From: Mycobacterium hubeiense
Lineage (GTDB): Bacteria; Actinomycetota; Actinomycetes; Mycobacteriales; Mycobacteriaceae
Length of the DNA stretch: 64,000 nucleotides
NCBI RefSeq assembly: GCF_002838065.1
Contig: NZ_PIZU01000002.1
Coordinates: forward strand, 1 to 64,000
Direction: 5' to 3'
The stretch's first letter is position 1, and each line of letters opens with the position of its first letter. Below, piece after piece: positions 1 through 11,935 of this stretch. Below the pieces are notes generated by a model, which was not told the DNA's origin, made no database searches, and worked only from the letters and a program-made list of their open reading frames with translations. The translations under genes were made by a program, and so were the position numbers.

Positions 1-16
1 CGGTGCCTCATTCAGG

Positions 17-763
17 TTGACAGGTTCCGCGGCGATGTCAGTCCTAGTCGGCTTCATAGCCGCACGCGCGGGAAACTTCGTGGCGCTCAGATACTGTCTG
101 CTGTTCGCGCTGGCGGTAGCTCTGTTGGTCGCCTTCGGATTGACCGCTCGCTACCGGCGTACTGTCCTCTCAGCAGCAATCCGGACGGTCGAAGACGCCG
201 GTGTTTCAATGACGGAAATTCGCTATTCCGCCTGGCAGTTCAGAATTCTGATCGCATGGATTGCATGCTTCGCCGCTTTTTGCGTGATGGCGGCTGTCGA
301 TATATTCATTCACGATGACGAGGGGTTCCCTGGCGTTGCGGTGCTGGCTGCTGCACTTGGCCTCGTGTTCATGTCGTACCTTGGGGCGGCGGCCTCCGGC
401 CGGATTCGCCGCGGTGGAGTCTTGTTGTCCAGTCAAGGTATTTCCCAGCGGGGATGGAACTTCGAGTCGCGATTGGACTGGCCAGATATTGTGGGTGTGA
501 AACCGGCGTTCAACGGCTACCCGATGATCCTGGCGATCGGGTACGCCAATGCTAACTGGGATCGCCGGTACACGACGCGCTTCTGTCGACTCGACCGCCT
601 TCCACCAGTACCGATGATCGAATTTGATTGCCGCAGATTCGATGTCGACCCCCGCATCCTGTACAGCTACGTGCGGACCTACATCGAGAACCCAGAGCTG
701 CGAGCAGAGCTCGGAACCGAAGCGGCCCTTACCCGAGCTCGGCAATCAGATTTCGCCAGCTGA
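17..763 (+). CDS. Membrane protein with PH-like C-terminal domain, possibly 5'-truncated
   Basis: Hypothetical integral membrane protein of about 248 residues. Three hydrophobic segments are visible at roughly residues 20-42, 72-95 and 104-124. They are followed by a soluble C-terminal half whose pattern (GGVLLSSQGISQRGW, then LDWPDIVGV) looks like the membrane-proximal PH-like domains of bacterial envelope proteins. The listed start is TTG at 17. ATG at 35 is also possible. The frame is open back to the window edge, so the true start may lie outside. The function is not known. It converges on the LON-domain gene, leaving about 50 bp between stops. The coding call is supported by length and codon pattern; the domain label is tentative. 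Confidence 0.6.
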   Translation: MTGSAAMSVLVGFIAARAGNFVALRYCLLFALAVALLVAFGLTARYRRTVLSAAIRTVEDAGVSMTEIRYSAWQFRILIAWIACFAAFCVMAAVDIFIHDDEGFPGVAVLAAALGLVFMSYLGAAASGRIRRGGVLLSSQGISQRGWNFESRLDWPDIVGVKPAFNGYPMILAIGYANANWDRRYTTRFCRLDRLPPVPMIEFDCRRFDVDPRILYSYVRTYIENPELRAELGTEAALTRARQSDFAS

Positions 764-814
764 CGAGCTCTGGCCCTCCAACGCTTGCGCGACGAAGCCT
801 TCGTCCCGGAGTAG

Positions 815-1444
815 TCACTCCGACAGCTGGAACTCCACCATCGCCGCGACGGTGTCGACGGCCTCGCTCAGCGCGTCCAGCCGCGCAGCCGGCGTCGGCG
901 CCGACAACACCGCGTAGCGGTCTGCCTGGCCCATCGGCACCCGAGAAGCCAACGTGTACAACCGCTTTCCGATGTCGGGCTCGAACGGCCCCAACAAGAC
1001 GTCGCGCTCGCTCAGCTGCGCACCCCGCGCTTCGGCGATCCGCTCGAACACCGCCATGATGCGGTCCTCGACATCGGCCACCCGATCCCCCGCCACCGCC
1101 GGGCCCTCTTCGTCTGGCCACTCCTCGACCACCGCCCGTGGATACGGGTCGTCGGGCTGCCACTCCACCACCCGAATGCGTTCGCCCATCACGCATCTCA
1201 ACCGGTAGCGCCCGTCCCCGAAATCGGCGACTTCGGTGATGTGGGCCATCGCCCCGACGTCGCTGCGGCTGTCCCCGCCACCGACCTCACGCCCCGCCGC
1301 GATCAGCACCACGCCGAACGCCGGGTCGTCGGCGGCCAGGCAATCGGCCACCAACGCCGAGTACCGCGGCTCGAAGATCCGCAGCGGCAACTCCTCGCCC
1401 GGCAGCATCGCCACCTCGAGCGGGAACATCGGCGTGACGGGCAT
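815..1444 (-). CDS. LON peptidase N-terminal (substrate-binding) domain protein
   Basis: A stand-alone LON substrate-binding domain of about 209 residues with no AAA+ or protease domain. The N-terminus MFPLEVAMLPGEELPLRIFEPRY is the family signature (FPL....PG..LPL.IFE.RY). The remainder is the expected beta-rich half followed by a helical bundle. The role is unknown; such proteins are thought to bind proteins or peptides without cleaving them. The reading frame is open to 1480, but that start would run into the upstream lipoprotein gene. ATG 1444 leaves 4 bp to the lipoprotein stop and starts exactly at the domain, so it is preferred. It is the last gene of a minus-strand run beginning near virR. 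It matches the gene next to the YbdK-type ligase in M. tuberculosis (Rv0434, from memory). Confidence 0.82.
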   Translation of the reverse strand: MPVTPMFPLEVAMLPGEELPLRIFEPRYSALVADCLAADDPAFGVVLIAAGREVGGGDSRSDVGAMAHITEVADFGDGRYRLRCVMGERIRVVEWQPDDPYPRAVVEEWPDEEGPAVAGDRVADVEDRIMAVFERIAEARGAQLSERDVLLGPFEPDIGKRLYTLASRVPMGQADRYAVLSAPTPAARLDALSEAVDTVAAMVEFQLSE

Positions 1445-1448
1445 CGAT

Positions 1449-1829
1449 CTACCGGAACCCCCCGCCGGCGACCGCGTCACGCACCAATGTCGATTTTTCA
1501 GTGAATGCGCACATCATGTCCGCGACGCCCACCCACAGTTCGGGATTCATCCCGACCAGTTCGTTGTCCTCCCCGATCGCCTCGATGACCTCACGCTTGG
1601 CCGCATCGTCCATCGACACGTAATCACCACACGTGGTCGCGGCCAACCCTTCCGGCGGTGGACCACCCGGTGCCCGAGGCGACTCCCGCGGCGGCGTCGT
1701 GGTGGTTGTGGTGGTCGTGGTGGTGAGCCCGGTCTGATCCGGATCGGCCATCGGCCGCCCCGGCGTGACGTCACTGCAGCCCGCGAGCGCGACGACAGCC
1801 AGCGCCACGAGCACCCGTCGCACCACCAT
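1449..1829 (-). CDS. Putative lipoprotein with Thr-rich linker
   Basis: A protein of about 126 residues. It begins with a basic n-region and a hydrophobic stretch ending in the lipobox LAGC near residue 18, predicting export and lipid anchoring at the outer face of the plasma membrane. After the lipobox comes a run of ten threonines and a Pro-rich linker, then a compact domain with two cysteines (TTCGDY and DMMCAF) that could form a disulfide. This arrangement resembles DUF732-type mycobacterial lipoproteins, but the match is not firm. GTG 1835 and ATG 1829 are both possible; ATG 1829 has AAGG upstream at good spacing. The gene lies 9 bp after the ligase stop, so it is probably co-transcribed. 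Function unknown. Confidence 0.68.
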   Translation of the reverse strand: MVVRRVLVALAVVALAGCSDVTPGRPMADPDQTGLTTTTTTTTTTPPRESPRAPGGPPPEGLAATTCGDYVSMDDAAKREVIEAIGEDNELVGMNPELWVGVADMMCAFTEKSTLVRDAVAGGGFR

Positions 1830-1838
1830 CAACACACC

Positions 1839-2972
1839 TTATAGCTCAAGCTCACTCACCAAGGCGTCAACGACCGCACGCAGATCCCCGTCGTGCTCCT
1901 CAGCGACCCGGCGCTGCCGCTGATACGACGCGCCCAACGTATAGATGTCGGCGACGCGGGCCAGCTCGTCGCTGCAGCCGAGCGATTTCGCCACCGGCTC
2001 CATCCGATTCAGCAACGCGTCGAGGTCCTCGGTCACCAACCGCTCATTGCTGTCGGCGTCGAGGATGATCACCGCATCGAGCCCGTAACGCGCGGCCCGC
2101 CACTTGTTTTCCTGCACATGCCACGGCGGCATGGTCGGCAGGTGCTCACCGGCGTCCAACCGGCGGTCCAGATCCACGATCAGGCAATGCGTCAACGCCA
2201 CCAGCGCGCTCAACTCGCGAAGGTTGGACACCCCGTCGAAGATCCGTACCTCGACCGTGCCGAGATGCGGCGAAGGCCTGATGTCCCAACGGATCTCGTT
2301 CATGTGGTCGATGATGCCGGTCTTCTTCTGGTCGTGGACGAAACCCTCCCACTGCGCCCACGTCTGAAAGTGGAACGGCAGCCCGGCCGTCGGCAACTGC
2401 TGGAACATCATCGCCCGATTGCTCGCGTAGCCGGTGTCCTCACCGTTCCAGAACGGCGACGACGCCGACAGCGCCAGCAGATGCGGATACTGATTGAGCA
2501 ACGACGTGATAATCGCCATCACCTTGTGCGCCGACGAAATCCCCACGTGCACATGCACGCCCCAGATCAGCATCTGCCGGCCCCACCACTGAGTTCGCTT
2601 GATCAGCTCCGCGTAGCGCGGCGCGTCGGTCAGCTTCTGCGCCGACCACTTCGCGAACGGATGCGTGCCCGCGCAGAACAACTCCATGCCGCGGTCCCGC
2701 ACGATCTTGCGTGCCGTTAACAGCGTCGAGCGCAGATCCTCCATCGCCTGGCCGGTGTTGTCGCAGACGCCGGTGACGATCTCGACGGTGTTGCGCAGCA
2801 GTTCCTTGTGCACCCGCGGGTTGTTCTCCCCGAGTTCCAAGATGACCGCGGCGGCCTCGTTGCTCAGGTCGCGGGTTTCGGCGTCGACAAGCGCGAACTC
2901 CCATTCGACGCCGACGGACGGCCGGGGTGACCCGGCGAAATCGATGTGTCTGCTAGCCGGTCCCGATGACAC
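1839..2972 (-). CDS. Carboxylate-amine ligase, YbdK/GCS2 family
   Basis: Member of the glutamate-cysteine ligase 2 family (YbdK type), about 377 residues, the usual length. Family landmarks are [10 protein letters not shown] near the N-terminus (catalytic acidic residues), [10 protein letters not shown], and the metal/ATP-site motif GVHVHVGI in the middle. Family members make gamma-glutamyl or related amide bonds with ATP. Mycobacteria lack glutathione, so the true substrate is open. The frame extends to 3116 but that part only shadows sodC. GTG 2972 gives a 20-bp overlap with the sodC stop and a protein of the length of Rv0433. The overlap suggests translational coupling to sodC. Confidence 0.85.
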   Translation of the reverse strand: MSSGPASRHIDFAGSPRPSVGVEWEFALVDAETRDLSNEAAAVILELGENNPRVHKELLRNTVEIVTGVCDNTGQAMEDLRSTLLTARKIVRDRGMELFCAGTHPFAKWSAQKLTDAPRYAELIKRTQWWGRQMLIWGVHVHVGISSAHKVMAIITSLLNQYPHLLALSASSPFWNGEDTGYASNRAMMFQQLPTAGLPFHFQTWAQWEGFVHDQKKTGIIDHMNEIRWDIRPSPHLGTVEVRIFDGVSNLRELSALVALTHCLIVDLDRRLDAGEHLPTMPPWHVQENKWRAARYGLDAVIILDADSNERLVTEDLDALLNRMEPVAKSLGCSDELARVADIYTLGASYQRQRRVAEEHDGDLRAVVDALVSELEL

Positions 2973-3654
2973 CGCACGCCACCCGACTTCCGGCGTCGCC
3001 GGTGGCCATTGTCGTCTGATCCGGTCCGGGCGTTCCGTTGACCTGCTGGTAGCGCTCCGGCGGGATGTTCGCGAAGTTGTCCGCGTTCGCGTGGATGATG
3101 ATCGACGTCTTCTCACCCGCGAGCAGGTTCTCGGCGGTGAACGAGTCCGTCGTCGTCACCAACAACGCCGAACCGTCACCGCGCACCTGCAGCGAGGTCA
3201 AGTCGCCGCTGGCCGGATGCCCGCTGTGCCCGGGCACCTGGAAATGCCCACCGGCGGAGTTGAAGTCGCCCGGCGCGCCCCCAGTCGGGGCCACCGAATT
3301 GGCCTCGCACTTGCCCACGGAGTGGATGTGCAGCCCGTGGAAGCCTGGCGTCAGCTTGCCGGACTCCGTCGTCTTCACGGTGACGGTGGCATAGCCGTCG
3401 GCGAACTCGAAGTCCGCGCTCGCCACCGAGCTGCCGTCAGGCGCCTTGAGCTCGGCCGTCAACTTCTGGCCGGCTTCCGCGCTCGCTCCGTGACCGCCCT
3501 CGTCCTCGCCGCCAGGCGCCGGCGACGGCGAACCGGTCCACACCGGCGGCGTGGTGCCCGGCTCGGTGGCCGGCTGCTCAGTGGTGGGACTGCATGCACT
3601 CAAGGCGACTGCGGGAACGGCGAACAGGGCGGCGAAAACGAGGGGCTTGAGCAT
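2953..3654 (-). CDS. sodC: Cu/Zn superoxide dismutase lipoprotein SodC
   Basis: Periplasmic/surface Cu,Zn superoxide dismutase that converts superoxide to peroxide and oxygen. The N-terminal signal ends in lipobox LSAC, followed by a Pro/Thr-rich tether. Copper and zinc ligands are visible in order: [11 protein letters not shown] (HxH), [12 protein letters not shown], and [11 protein letters not shown]. The disulfide pair is the Cys of GKCE and the Cys of RVACGVIG. The start is ATG 3654 (233 aa); GTG 3660 is two codons upstream. The longer open frame beyond it has no signal-peptide character. It lies 10 bp after the virR stop and overlaps the ligase gene, so the three are probably co-expressed. 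Confidence 0.95.
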   Translation of the reverse strand: MLKPLVFAALFAVPAVALSACSPTTEQPATEPGTTPPVWTGSPSPAPGGEDEGGHGASAEAGQKLTAELKAPDGSSVASADFEFADGYATVTVKTTESGKLTPGFHGLHIHSVGKCEANSVAPTGGAPGDFNSAGGHFQVPGHSGHPASGDLTSLQVRGDGSALLVTTTDSFTAENLLAGEKTSIIIHANADNFANIPPERYQQVNGTPGPDQTTMATGDAGSRVACGVIGTG

Positions 3655-3664
3655 GCGCACGAGC

Positions 3665-4132
3665 CTAGCCGGTGACGACGACGACCACGCCCGGTGGTTG
3701 CTCGGCCAACTCGGGCCGTCGCGGCTCCACCGGCGCTTCCAGCAGCTGGCCCACTTCATCGGCGGCCTGTTGCTCGCCGGGCGCGTCGCTGAAATAAACG
3801 GTGGTGCCGGGCACACCGTCCAGGGTCAGGTTGCCGGTTTCGGTGACGTTCCAGCCGGCCTCGCGCAGCCGGTTCGCGGTGCCTTCCGCGGCGCCCGCCA
3901 CCGACGAGATGTTGTACACCCGCACATCAGCGCGGGCCGGTTCCGCCTCTGCCGGCGCCGACGTCCGCGTCGTCGTCGTGGTGATCGCGCTGCCCACCGA
4001 CGACTCGTCGTCGCCGGAATCGCTGTCTGACCCCATCGCCTGGAATCCCACCAAGAGGAAGACCACGCCCAAAAACAGCAGCACCATGACCATGGCGCGC
4101 AGGGGCAGCCCGGAGGATTCTCGCTGGTTCAT
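3665..4132 (-). CDS. virR: VirR-like membrane protein with LytR C-terminal domain
   Basis: A 155-residue single-pass membrane protein. It has a short cytoplasmic N-terminus, a transmembrane helix at about residues 12-31, an acidic and Thr-rich linker, and a C-terminal LytR_C domain ([21 protein letters not shown], then [10 protein letters not shown] and [12 protein letters not shown]). Size, context and domain match Rv0431 (VirR), which is known to influence cell-wall integrity and vesicle release in M. tuberculosis. The LytR_C domain alone lacks the catalytic LCP phosphotransferase part, so a scaffolding role at the cell wall is likely. It heads the run virR-sodC-ligase-lipoprotein-LON on the minus strand. 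Confidence 0.85.
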   Translation of the reverse strand: MNQRESSGLPLRAMVMVLLFLGVVFLLVGFQAMGSDSDSGDDESSVGSAITTTTTRTSAPAEAEPARADVRVYNISSVAGAAEGTANRLREAGWNVTETGNLTLDGVPGTTVYFSDAPGEQQAADEVGQLLEAPVEPRRPELAEQPPGVVVVVTG

Positions 4133-4189
4133 CTAGCCCACTGTATCGACCGGACCCCCGGATCCGACAAATCCGTCCAGGTCAAAGTC

Positions 4190-4217
4190 CCCGGGTCGCT
4201 TCGCTCCTGCCCTCCGG
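4190..4217. repeat. Short intergenic repeat, copy 1
   Basis: A 28-bp segment with the core GGGTCGCTTCGCTC followed by a C-rich part. It lies immediately downstream of the DUF3263 stop. A near copy (25 of 28 positions by eye) is at 62598-62625, just downstream of the ttfA stop and in the same orientation relative to the gene. Confidence 0.5.
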
Positions 4218-4220
4218 ACG

Positions 4221-4529
4221 TCAGGTGACGTCGAAGCCCAGCCGACGCGCCGCCCGCGCCTTCTGCCGGCTGGCCCGGAGCCGCCGCAGCCGCTTGACCA
4301 GCATGGGGTCGGCGGCCAGCGCTTCCGGCCGGTCGACCAGGGCATTGAGCACCTGGTAGTACCGGGTGGCCGACATCGAGAACAGCTCTTTGATCGCGTC
4401 TTCCTTGGATCCGGCGTACTTCCACCACTGGCGCTCGAACGCCAAAATGTCGTGTTCGCGCCGGGTGAGCCCATCGGTCAGATCAGAGTCGTCCCCGGAT
4501 TGCTCAGTACGCGCCATGGCGCCGTCCAT
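4221..4529 (-). CDS. DUF3263 domain protein
   Basis: A small protein of 102 residues, conserved in mycobacteria (Rv0430-like) and of unknown function. The core is a helix-turn-helix-like segment: LTRREHDILAFERQWWKYAG, then KEDAIKELFSMSATRYYQVLN, ending in a strongly basic stretch (VKRLRRLRASRQKARAARRL). That composition suggests nucleic acid binding or a DNA-associated role, which is inference. The frame is open to 4586, but ATG 4529 has a good ribosome site (AGGAG 6 bp upstream) and gives the expected length. It is divergent from def across a short region holding a perfect hairpin. Confidence 0.83.
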   Translation of the reverse strand: MDGAMARTEQSGDDSDLTDGLTRREHDILAFERQWWKYAGSKEDAIKELFSMSATRYYQVLNALVDRPEALAADPMLVKRLRRLRASRQKARAARRLGFDVT

Positions 4530-4594
4530 ATTGCTCCTGGACCCTTTCCGACACTCGAAATGACAACTCTGTGTTTCGGCGATCATTCAATCAC

Positions 4595-4624
4595 GGGTTT
4601 GGAAGTTGATCCGTCACCAAACCC
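4595..4624. promoter_or_regulatory. Inverted repeat between DUF3263 gene and def
   Basis: Perfect 8-bp arms GGGTTTGG (4595-4602) and CCAAACCC (4617-4624) are separated by 14 bp. They lie in the divergent promoter region of the DUF3263 gene and def. It could be an operator or a leader hairpin of the def transcript. Confidence 0.4.
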
Positions 4625-4653
4625 CGCGAGTCGGCTCACTAAGCTTGCTCGCC

Positions 4654-5247
4654 ATGGCCGTCGTACCCATCCGCATCGTGGGAGATCCCGTCTTGCACAC
4701 CGCGACCGAACCGGTGCCCGTCGCCGACGATGGTTCGCTACCGGCAGATCTCGCCGACTTGATCAAGGATCTCTACGAGACCTTGGACGCCGCCAACGGG
4801 GTTGGCCTGGCCGCCAACCAGATCGGCGTGTCCAAGCGGGTGTTCGTCTACGACTGCCCCGAGGACCGCGGCCGCACCAGCCGTCGCCGCGGCGTCGTCG
4901 TCAACCCGGTGCTGGAAACCTCGGAGGTCCCCGAGACCATGCCCGACCCCGACAACGACGAGGAGGGCTGCCTCTCCGTGCCCGGCGTGCAATTCCCCAC
5001 GGGGCGCGCCGACTGGGCCCGCGTGACGGGGCTGGACGCCGACGGCACCCCGATCACGGTGGAGGGCACCGGGTTGTTCGCGCGGATGCTGCAACACGAG
5101 ACGGGTCATCTGGACGGGTTCCTGTATCTCGATCGGCTGGTCGGCCGGCATGCCCGCGCTGCCAAGCGCGCCGTGAAATCGCATGGGTGGGGGGTGCCGG
5201 GTTTGACGTGGATGCCGGGTAGGGATCCGGATCCGTTCGGCCACTGA
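4654..5247 (+). CDS. def: Peptide deformylase
   Basis: Peptide deformylase removes the formyl group from the N-terminal methionine of new proteins. All three family motifs are present: [10 protein letters not shown] (motif I), EGCLSVP (motif II, with the metal-binding Cys) and QHETGHLDG (motif III, the HExxH zinc/iron ligands and catalytic Glu). ATG 4654 gives 197 residues beginning [15 protein letters not shown], the typical start. The open frame to 4606 adds only unrelated residues. The stop codon overlaps the ATG of the following GNAT gene by one base (TGATG), which suggests translational coupling. Confidence 0.97.
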   Translation: MAVVPIRIVGDPVLHTATEPVPVADDGSLPADLADLIKDLYETLDAANGVGLAANQIGVSKRVFVYDCPEDRGRTSRRRGVVVNPVLETSEVPETMPDPDNDEEGCLSVPGVQFPTGRADWARVTGLDADGTPITVEGTGLFARMLQHETGHLDGFLYLDRLVGRHARAAKRAVKSHGWGVPGLTWMPGRDPDPFGH

Positions 5248-6134
5248 TGGATTGGCCCGCTCCGGGCACGCGCGTCGTGATCCGCTACCGGCGGCCGGCC
5301 GGGTCGGTGCCGCCGCTGACCGACGTGATTGGCCATCTGCTGTCGCTCGAGCCGGTGACGGTGCAGACGAAATCCGGTGCGGTGGTGGAGGTTTCACCGG
5401 ACGACGTGGTCGCGGTGCGAGCGCTGGGCGCGGTTCCGGTGCGGACTTTCCAGATTCGGTCGACGGAGTACGCGGCCGCGTTCGCATGGCCCGGCGTCGA
5501 GCAACAGTGGCTCGACGGCTGGCTGCTGCGCTTCGCCGAAGGCCATACGCATCGCGCCAATTCTGCTGTGCCACTTCAGGTCGGTGCTGGTCTCGACGCA
5601 GTGCCCGCGATCGTCGACTGGTACACCTCACGCGGGGTGACGCCGTGGCTTTCGGTGCCGGACCGGCTGTTGCAGCTTCCCGCCGCAGTGCCTACGCACC
5701 TCGAAACCCACGTCATGGTTTCGAGTGTCACGGCCGCGTCGGCGCCCAGTGTCGCGCTCGCGTCACGCCCGGATGAGAAGTGGCTGCGGCTGTATCAGCG
5801 CGACGTGCCGGTCGACATGCTGACCGCGGTGCTCGACGGCGAAGTGGCGTTCGCGACGCTTGACGACGCCGCGGTGGGTCGCGCCGCAGTGACGAGGGCG
5901 CCCGACGGCACGCGATGGGTGGGACTGTCGGCGGTGCGGGTGGTCGACGAACACCGCCGCCGCGGCCATGCCCGCGCCGTGTGCTCGACGCTCTTGGCGT
6001 GGGCCGCCGAACGCGGCGCCACCCGCGCCTACGTGCAGGTTCTGGTCGACAACGATCCCGCGATCGCGTTGTACGAATCGCTGGGCTTCGCCGTGCAGCA
6101 CCAGGTCCGCTATGTCGACGCCCGTAACCTGTAG
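5247..6134 (+). CDS. GNAT acetyltransferase with N-terminal SH3-like domain
   Basis: A 295-residue protein with two parts. Residues about 5-65 form a small beta-rich SH3-like domain (TRVVIRYRRPAG, then HLLSLEPVTVQTKSGAVVEV). The C-terminal third is a GNAT fold: VVDEHRRRGHARAVCSTLLAWA is the acetyl-CoA loop (R/QxxGxG/A type) and NDPAIALYESLGF is the classic last helix. It therefore probably transfers an acetyl group from acetyl-CoA to an amine; the substrate is unknown. It matches Rv0428c in order and architecture. It is coupled to def and lies just upstream of xthA, so the three form one transcript. Confidence 0.87.
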   Translation: MDWPAPGTRVVIRYRRPAGSVPPLTDVIGHLLSLEPVTVQTKSGAVVEVSPDDVVAVRALGAVPVRTFQIRSTEYAAAFAWPGVEQQWLDGWLLRFAEGHTHRANSAVPLQVGAGLDAVPAIVDWYTSRGVTPWLSVPDRLLQLPAAVPTHLETHVMVSSVTAASAPSVALASRPDEKWLRLYQRDVPVDMLTAVLDGEVAFATLDDAAVGRAAVTRAPDGTRWVGLSAVRVVDEHRRRGHARAVCSTLLAWAAERGATRAYVQVLVDNDPAIALYESLGFAVQHQVRYVDARNL

Positions 6135-6137
6135 CGC

Positions 6138-6938
6138 ATGCGGTTGGCCACCTGGAACGTCAACTCGATTCGCGCTCGCGTCGACCGCGTCACCGATTGG
6201 CTGGAACGCGCCGACGTCGACGTGCTGGCCATGCAGGAAACCAAATGTTCCGACGACCAGTTCCCCACCATGCCCTTTGTCGCGCTGGGCTATGACGTCG
6301 TGCACTGCGGCTTCAACCAGTGGAACGGGGTGGCGATCGCGTCGCGTGTCGGCATAGACGACGTGCAGGTGGGTTTCGAGGGTCAGCCCACGTGGAGCGA
6401 CAACGACACGGTGGAGGCCAAGGCCGAAGCCCGCGCGTTGGGCGCGACGTGCAACGGCGTGCGGGTGTGGAGCCTGTATGTGCCCAACGGCCGCACCGTC
6501 GGGTCGCCGCACTACGTATACAAGCTGCAATGGCTTGCCGCGCTGCGGGATACCGCGCACAAGTGGCTCACCGACGATCCCAGCGCGCAGATCGCGTTGG
6601 TGGGTGATTGGAACATCGCGCCGACCGATGAGGACGTGTGGAGTGTGGAGTTTTACCGGAACAGCACGCACGTGACGCCGCCGGAGCGGGAGGCGTTCCA
6701 GGCGATCGTCGACGCTCAATTCGCGGATGTGGTACGGCCTTTCACGCCGGGTCCGGGTGTGTACACCTACTGGGATTACACCCAGCTGCGCTTCCCGAAG
6801 AACCGCGGCATGCGCATCGACTTCATCCTCGGGTCACCGGCGTTGGCCGCCCGTGTCGCCCACGCCGAGATCGTCCGCGAAGAACGAAAGGGTAAGGCGC
6901 CCAGCGACCACGCGCCCGTCATGGTGGACCTCGCCTGA
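6138..6938 (+). CDS. xthA: Exodeoxyribonuclease III / AP endonuclease
   Basis: Member of the ExoIII/APE1 family acting in base excision repair at abasic sites and 3' ends. Visible motifs are LATWNVNSIRAR (Asn of the active site), AMQETKC (metal-binding Glu), YVPNGRTVGS, LVGDWNIAPTDEDVW (Asp/Asn pair), MRIDFILGS, and the terminal PSDHAPV with the catalytic Asp-His pair. At 266 residues it has the full family length. The start ATG is 3 bp after the GNAT stop. The next gene (MFS) converges, with 11 bp between stops. Confidence 0.95.
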   Translation: MRLATWNVNSIRARVDRVTDWLERADVDVLAMQETKCSDDQFPTMPFVALGYDVVHCGFNQWNGVAIASRVGIDDVQVGFEGQPTWSDNDTVEAKAEARALGATCNGVRVWSLYVPNGRTVGSPHYVYKLQWLAALRDTAHKWLTDDPSAQIALVGDWNIAPTDEDVWSVEFYRNSTHVTPPEREAFQAIVDAQFADVVRPFTPGPGVYTYWDYTQLRFPKNRGMRIDFILGSPALAARVAHAEIVREERKGKAPSDHAPVMVDLA

Positions 6939-6949
6939 CCGCTCAGCCC

Positions 6950-8647
6950 TCAGACGTCCGCGTAGCGACCGGGGTTGAACATCGACGCCACCGCGCCGAT
7001 CAGCATCATCACGGCCGCGGCGCCGAACACCACCACCAACCCGGCATGGAACGGCTCGGTGATCAGATGCGGGAAGAACGTCTTGCCGGTGAGCACCTCG
7101 GCGTTGACGCCGGGCTGCTGCAGCGCATGTGATGGCTCCAGCAGTTCGGCGACCGGGTTGTAGCCCAGGAACGCCGCGAACAGGCTGCCCACCGGCGGCA
7201 GATTGGCGACGTCGTGCGCCACCGACGCCGACACGCCCTGCTCCTGCAGGCCCGTGCTCAGCGCGGAAGGCAGCGTGTTGGCCAGACCGATGATCATCAA
7301 CGAGAAGAAGATGCCGATCGACAGCGACGAGCCCGCGTTGAAGAACGTCGCCCGCACACCCGATGCGGCGCCGCGCTCGGCGGCCGACACGCTGGACATG
7401 ATCGCCGCGGTGTTCGGCGCGGTGAAGATGCCGCCGCCCAGCCCGTTGAGAAAGACCAGGATCGCGAACATCCAGTAGTCGAAGTTCACCGGAATAACCA
7501 GTAGCGCAATGAAAGACGCCGCCATCAGCAGCATCCCGCCGACAGTCATTGGTCGTGCGCCGAAGCGGTCGGACAGCGAACCCGCGATGGGAGCGGCCAC
7601 CAGGAACCCGACGGTGACGGGAAGCAGATAGATGCCCGCCCACAGCGGTGTGGACTCAAAGTCATAGCCGTGCAAGGGAAGCCAGATGCCTTGCAGCCAG
7701 ATGATGAGCATGAATTGCAGGCCTCCGCGGCCGATTGAGGACATCAGGCCGGCGAGATTTCCCATCCCGAATGCAGCCGAGCGGAACAACCGGATATTGA
7801 CCATGGGCTCGGCCACCCGGAGCTCGATGAGGCAGAACGCCGCCAGCACCAGCAACCCCAGGGCGATCGACCCGAGGACCCACGGGTTGGACCACCCGGT
7901 GGTCGAATCACCGTACGGCTGGATCCCATAGGTGATGCCGATGAGCAGCACAGTCAGGCCGAGTCCGAACGACAGCGTGCCCGCCCAGTCCAGCCGACCC
8001 GGTGTGCGCACGCCGAGTTCCCGCAACGACCGCATGCTCCAGATGGTGCCGATGACGCCGATCGGGACGCCGACCCAGAACACCGCCTGCCAGTGCCACT
8101 CGGCAAGAAAGCCGCCGATCAACAGCCCCAGGAAGGAACCCGCCACCGCCGCAACCATGTTGACGCCGAGGGCCATGCCGCGCTGATTGGCTGGGAACGC
8201 GTCGGTGAGGATCGCCGACGACGACGCCATCAGCATGGCGCCACCGACGCCCTGGATGACCCGCCACGCGATCAGCCAGACCGCCCCGCCGCCGAGGTGA
8301 AACGGGTCGAACGACAGCGCAACGGCCGCAACGGTAAAGACCACGAATCCGAGGTTGTAGATGCGCACCCGGCCGAACATGTCGCCGAGCCGTCCGAAGG
8401 GCACGACCAACACCGCCGTCACCACCAGGTAGCCCATCAGCATCCACAGCAGGTAGCTGACGTTCCCGGGGGCCAATGGGTTGAGCCCGATACCGCGGAA
8501 GATCGCGGGAAGCGAGATGAGCACGATCGACGCGTTGATCGACGCCAGCAGAATGCCCAACGTCGTGTTGGATAGCGCGATCCACTTGTAGGAGCCGACG
8601 GCGCTGGGCTCGACGGCGGTGGTCGTCTTTTCGATCTCGGTTGTCAC
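6950..8647 (-). CDS. MFS drug-type exporter, DHA2 (14-helix) family
   Basis: A 565-residue proton-coupled efflux pump of the DHA2 class. About 14 hydrophobic helices are visible. Motif A ([13 protein letters not shown]) follows helix 2 and the motif C region ([25 protein letters not shown]) follows helix 4. The N-terminus is soluble and acidic; the C-terminus ends shortly after the last helix. The substrate cannot be read from sequence; relatives export dyes, antibiotics or toxic metabolites. The start is GTG 8647. It is divergent from the thiC riboswitch leader. There is an AT-rich promoter-like island at 8676-8701. No regulator gene is adjacent. Confidence 0.9.
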   Translation of the reverse strand: MTTEIEKTTTAVEPSAVGSYKWIALSNTTLGILLASINASIVLISLPAIFRGIGLNPLAPGNVSYLLWMLMGYLVVTAVLVVPFGRLGDMFGRVRIYNLGFVVFTVAAVALSFDPFHLGGGAVWLIAWRVIQGVGGAMLMASSSAILTDAFPANQRGMALGVNMVAAVAGSFLGLLIGGFLAEWHWQAVFWVGVPIGVIGTIWSMRSLRELGVRTPGRLDWAGTLSFGLGLTVLLIGITYGIQPYGDSTTGWSNPWVLGSIALGLLVLAAFCLIELRVAEPMVNIRLFRSAAFGMGNLAGLMSSIGRGGLQFMLIIWLQGIWLPLHGYDFESTPLWAGIYLLPVTVGFLVAAPIAGSLSDRFGARPMTVGGMLLMAASFIALLVIPVNFDYWMFAILVFLNGLGGGIFTAPNTAAIMSSVSAAERGAASGVRATFFNAGSSLSIGIFFSLMIIGLANTLPSALSTGLQEQGVSASVAHDVANLPPVGSLFAAFLGYNPVAELLEPSHALQQPGVNAEVLTGKTFFPHLITEPFHAGLVVVFGAAAVMMLIGAVASMFNPGRYADV

Positions 8648-8675
8648 AGTTTCGCTTCACGGGTCAGCTTCAAAA

Positions 8676-8723
8676 ACACATATATTAGCTATACAAACTA
8701 TCTCGGGGCAATTCGAGCCCCGA
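8676..8723 (-). promoter_or_regulatory. AT-rich promoter island and hairpin between MFS exporter and thiC leader
   Basis: Read on the minus strand, TTTGTATAGCTAATATATG is a sharply AT-rich block in a GC-rich genome and contains plausible -10 hexamers such as TAATAT for the exporter. Next to it, a perfect 7-bp inverted repeat TCGGGGC/GCCCCGA spans 8703-8723. Either could bind a regulator of the exporter; the thiC transcript would start beyond it. Assignment by eye only. Confidence 0.4.
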
Positions 8724-8757
8724 TGGCCGGCCGCATGCGCTAGCGTGGACGGCGTCC

Positions 8758-11323
<2,566 letters not shown>

Positions 11324-11327
<4 letters not shown>

Positions 11328-11935
11328 ACCTCGATGCGATCGCGGGCATCGCCCACGAGCCCCAAGAAGAACCCACCGGCGTCGTCGTCCTCACCCACGG
11401 CGCGGGAGGCAGCCGAGAATCACCGCTGCTCAAGCAGATCTGCGACGAGTGGGCCCGCCGCGGCTGGCTGGCGGTGCGCTACAACCTGCCCTACCGACGG
11501 CGTCGACCCAAGGGGCCGCCGTCAGGGTCGGCGGCAACCGACCAGGCCGGCGTCGTCGAGGCGGTGGCGGCAGTGCGAGAGCTCGCCGCCGGACCGGTGA
11601 TCGCGGGCGGGCACTCGTACGGCGGGCGGATGACGTCGATGGCGGTCGCGGACGGCCTGACCGTCGACGTGCTGACCCTGTTCTCCTATCCGGTGCACCC
11701 TCCCGGCAAGCCCGAACGTGCCCGCACCGAGCACCTGCCGCGGATCGCCGCGCCGACGGTGTTCACCCACGGCACGGCCGACCCGTTCGGCAGCCTCCAG
11801 GAGGTGCGCGCAGCCGCGGCGTTGATCCCGGCGGATACCGAGGTCGTCGAGGTCACCGGCGCGCGCCACGATCTGGGCTCCAAGACCATCGATGTGCCGG
11901 TGCTGGCGGTCGACGCGGCGCTACGGTTGCTGTAG
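11324..11935 (+). CDS. Alpha/beta hydrolase (dienelactone/KANL3-Tex30 type)
   Basis: A 203-residue small alpha/beta hydrolase. The oxyanion region is VVLTHGAGGSRES, the nucleophile elbow GGHSYGGRM (Ser), the acid is in THGTADPFGS and the catalytic His in ARHDLGSK. It has no cap domain, as in Tex30/KANL3-like and dienelactone hydrolase-like proteins. The substrate is unknown. ATG 11324 overlaps the thiD stop, so it belongs to the TPP-controlled operon. Its position there is shared with Rv0421c. Whether it acts in thiamine salvage is only inference. Confidence 0.85.

Noticed and set aside
1681..1740. Possible simple-sequence repeat around the Thr run of the lipoprotein
   Set aside because: The ACC/ACG codons are mixed and encode a normal Thr-rich linker after the lipobox.
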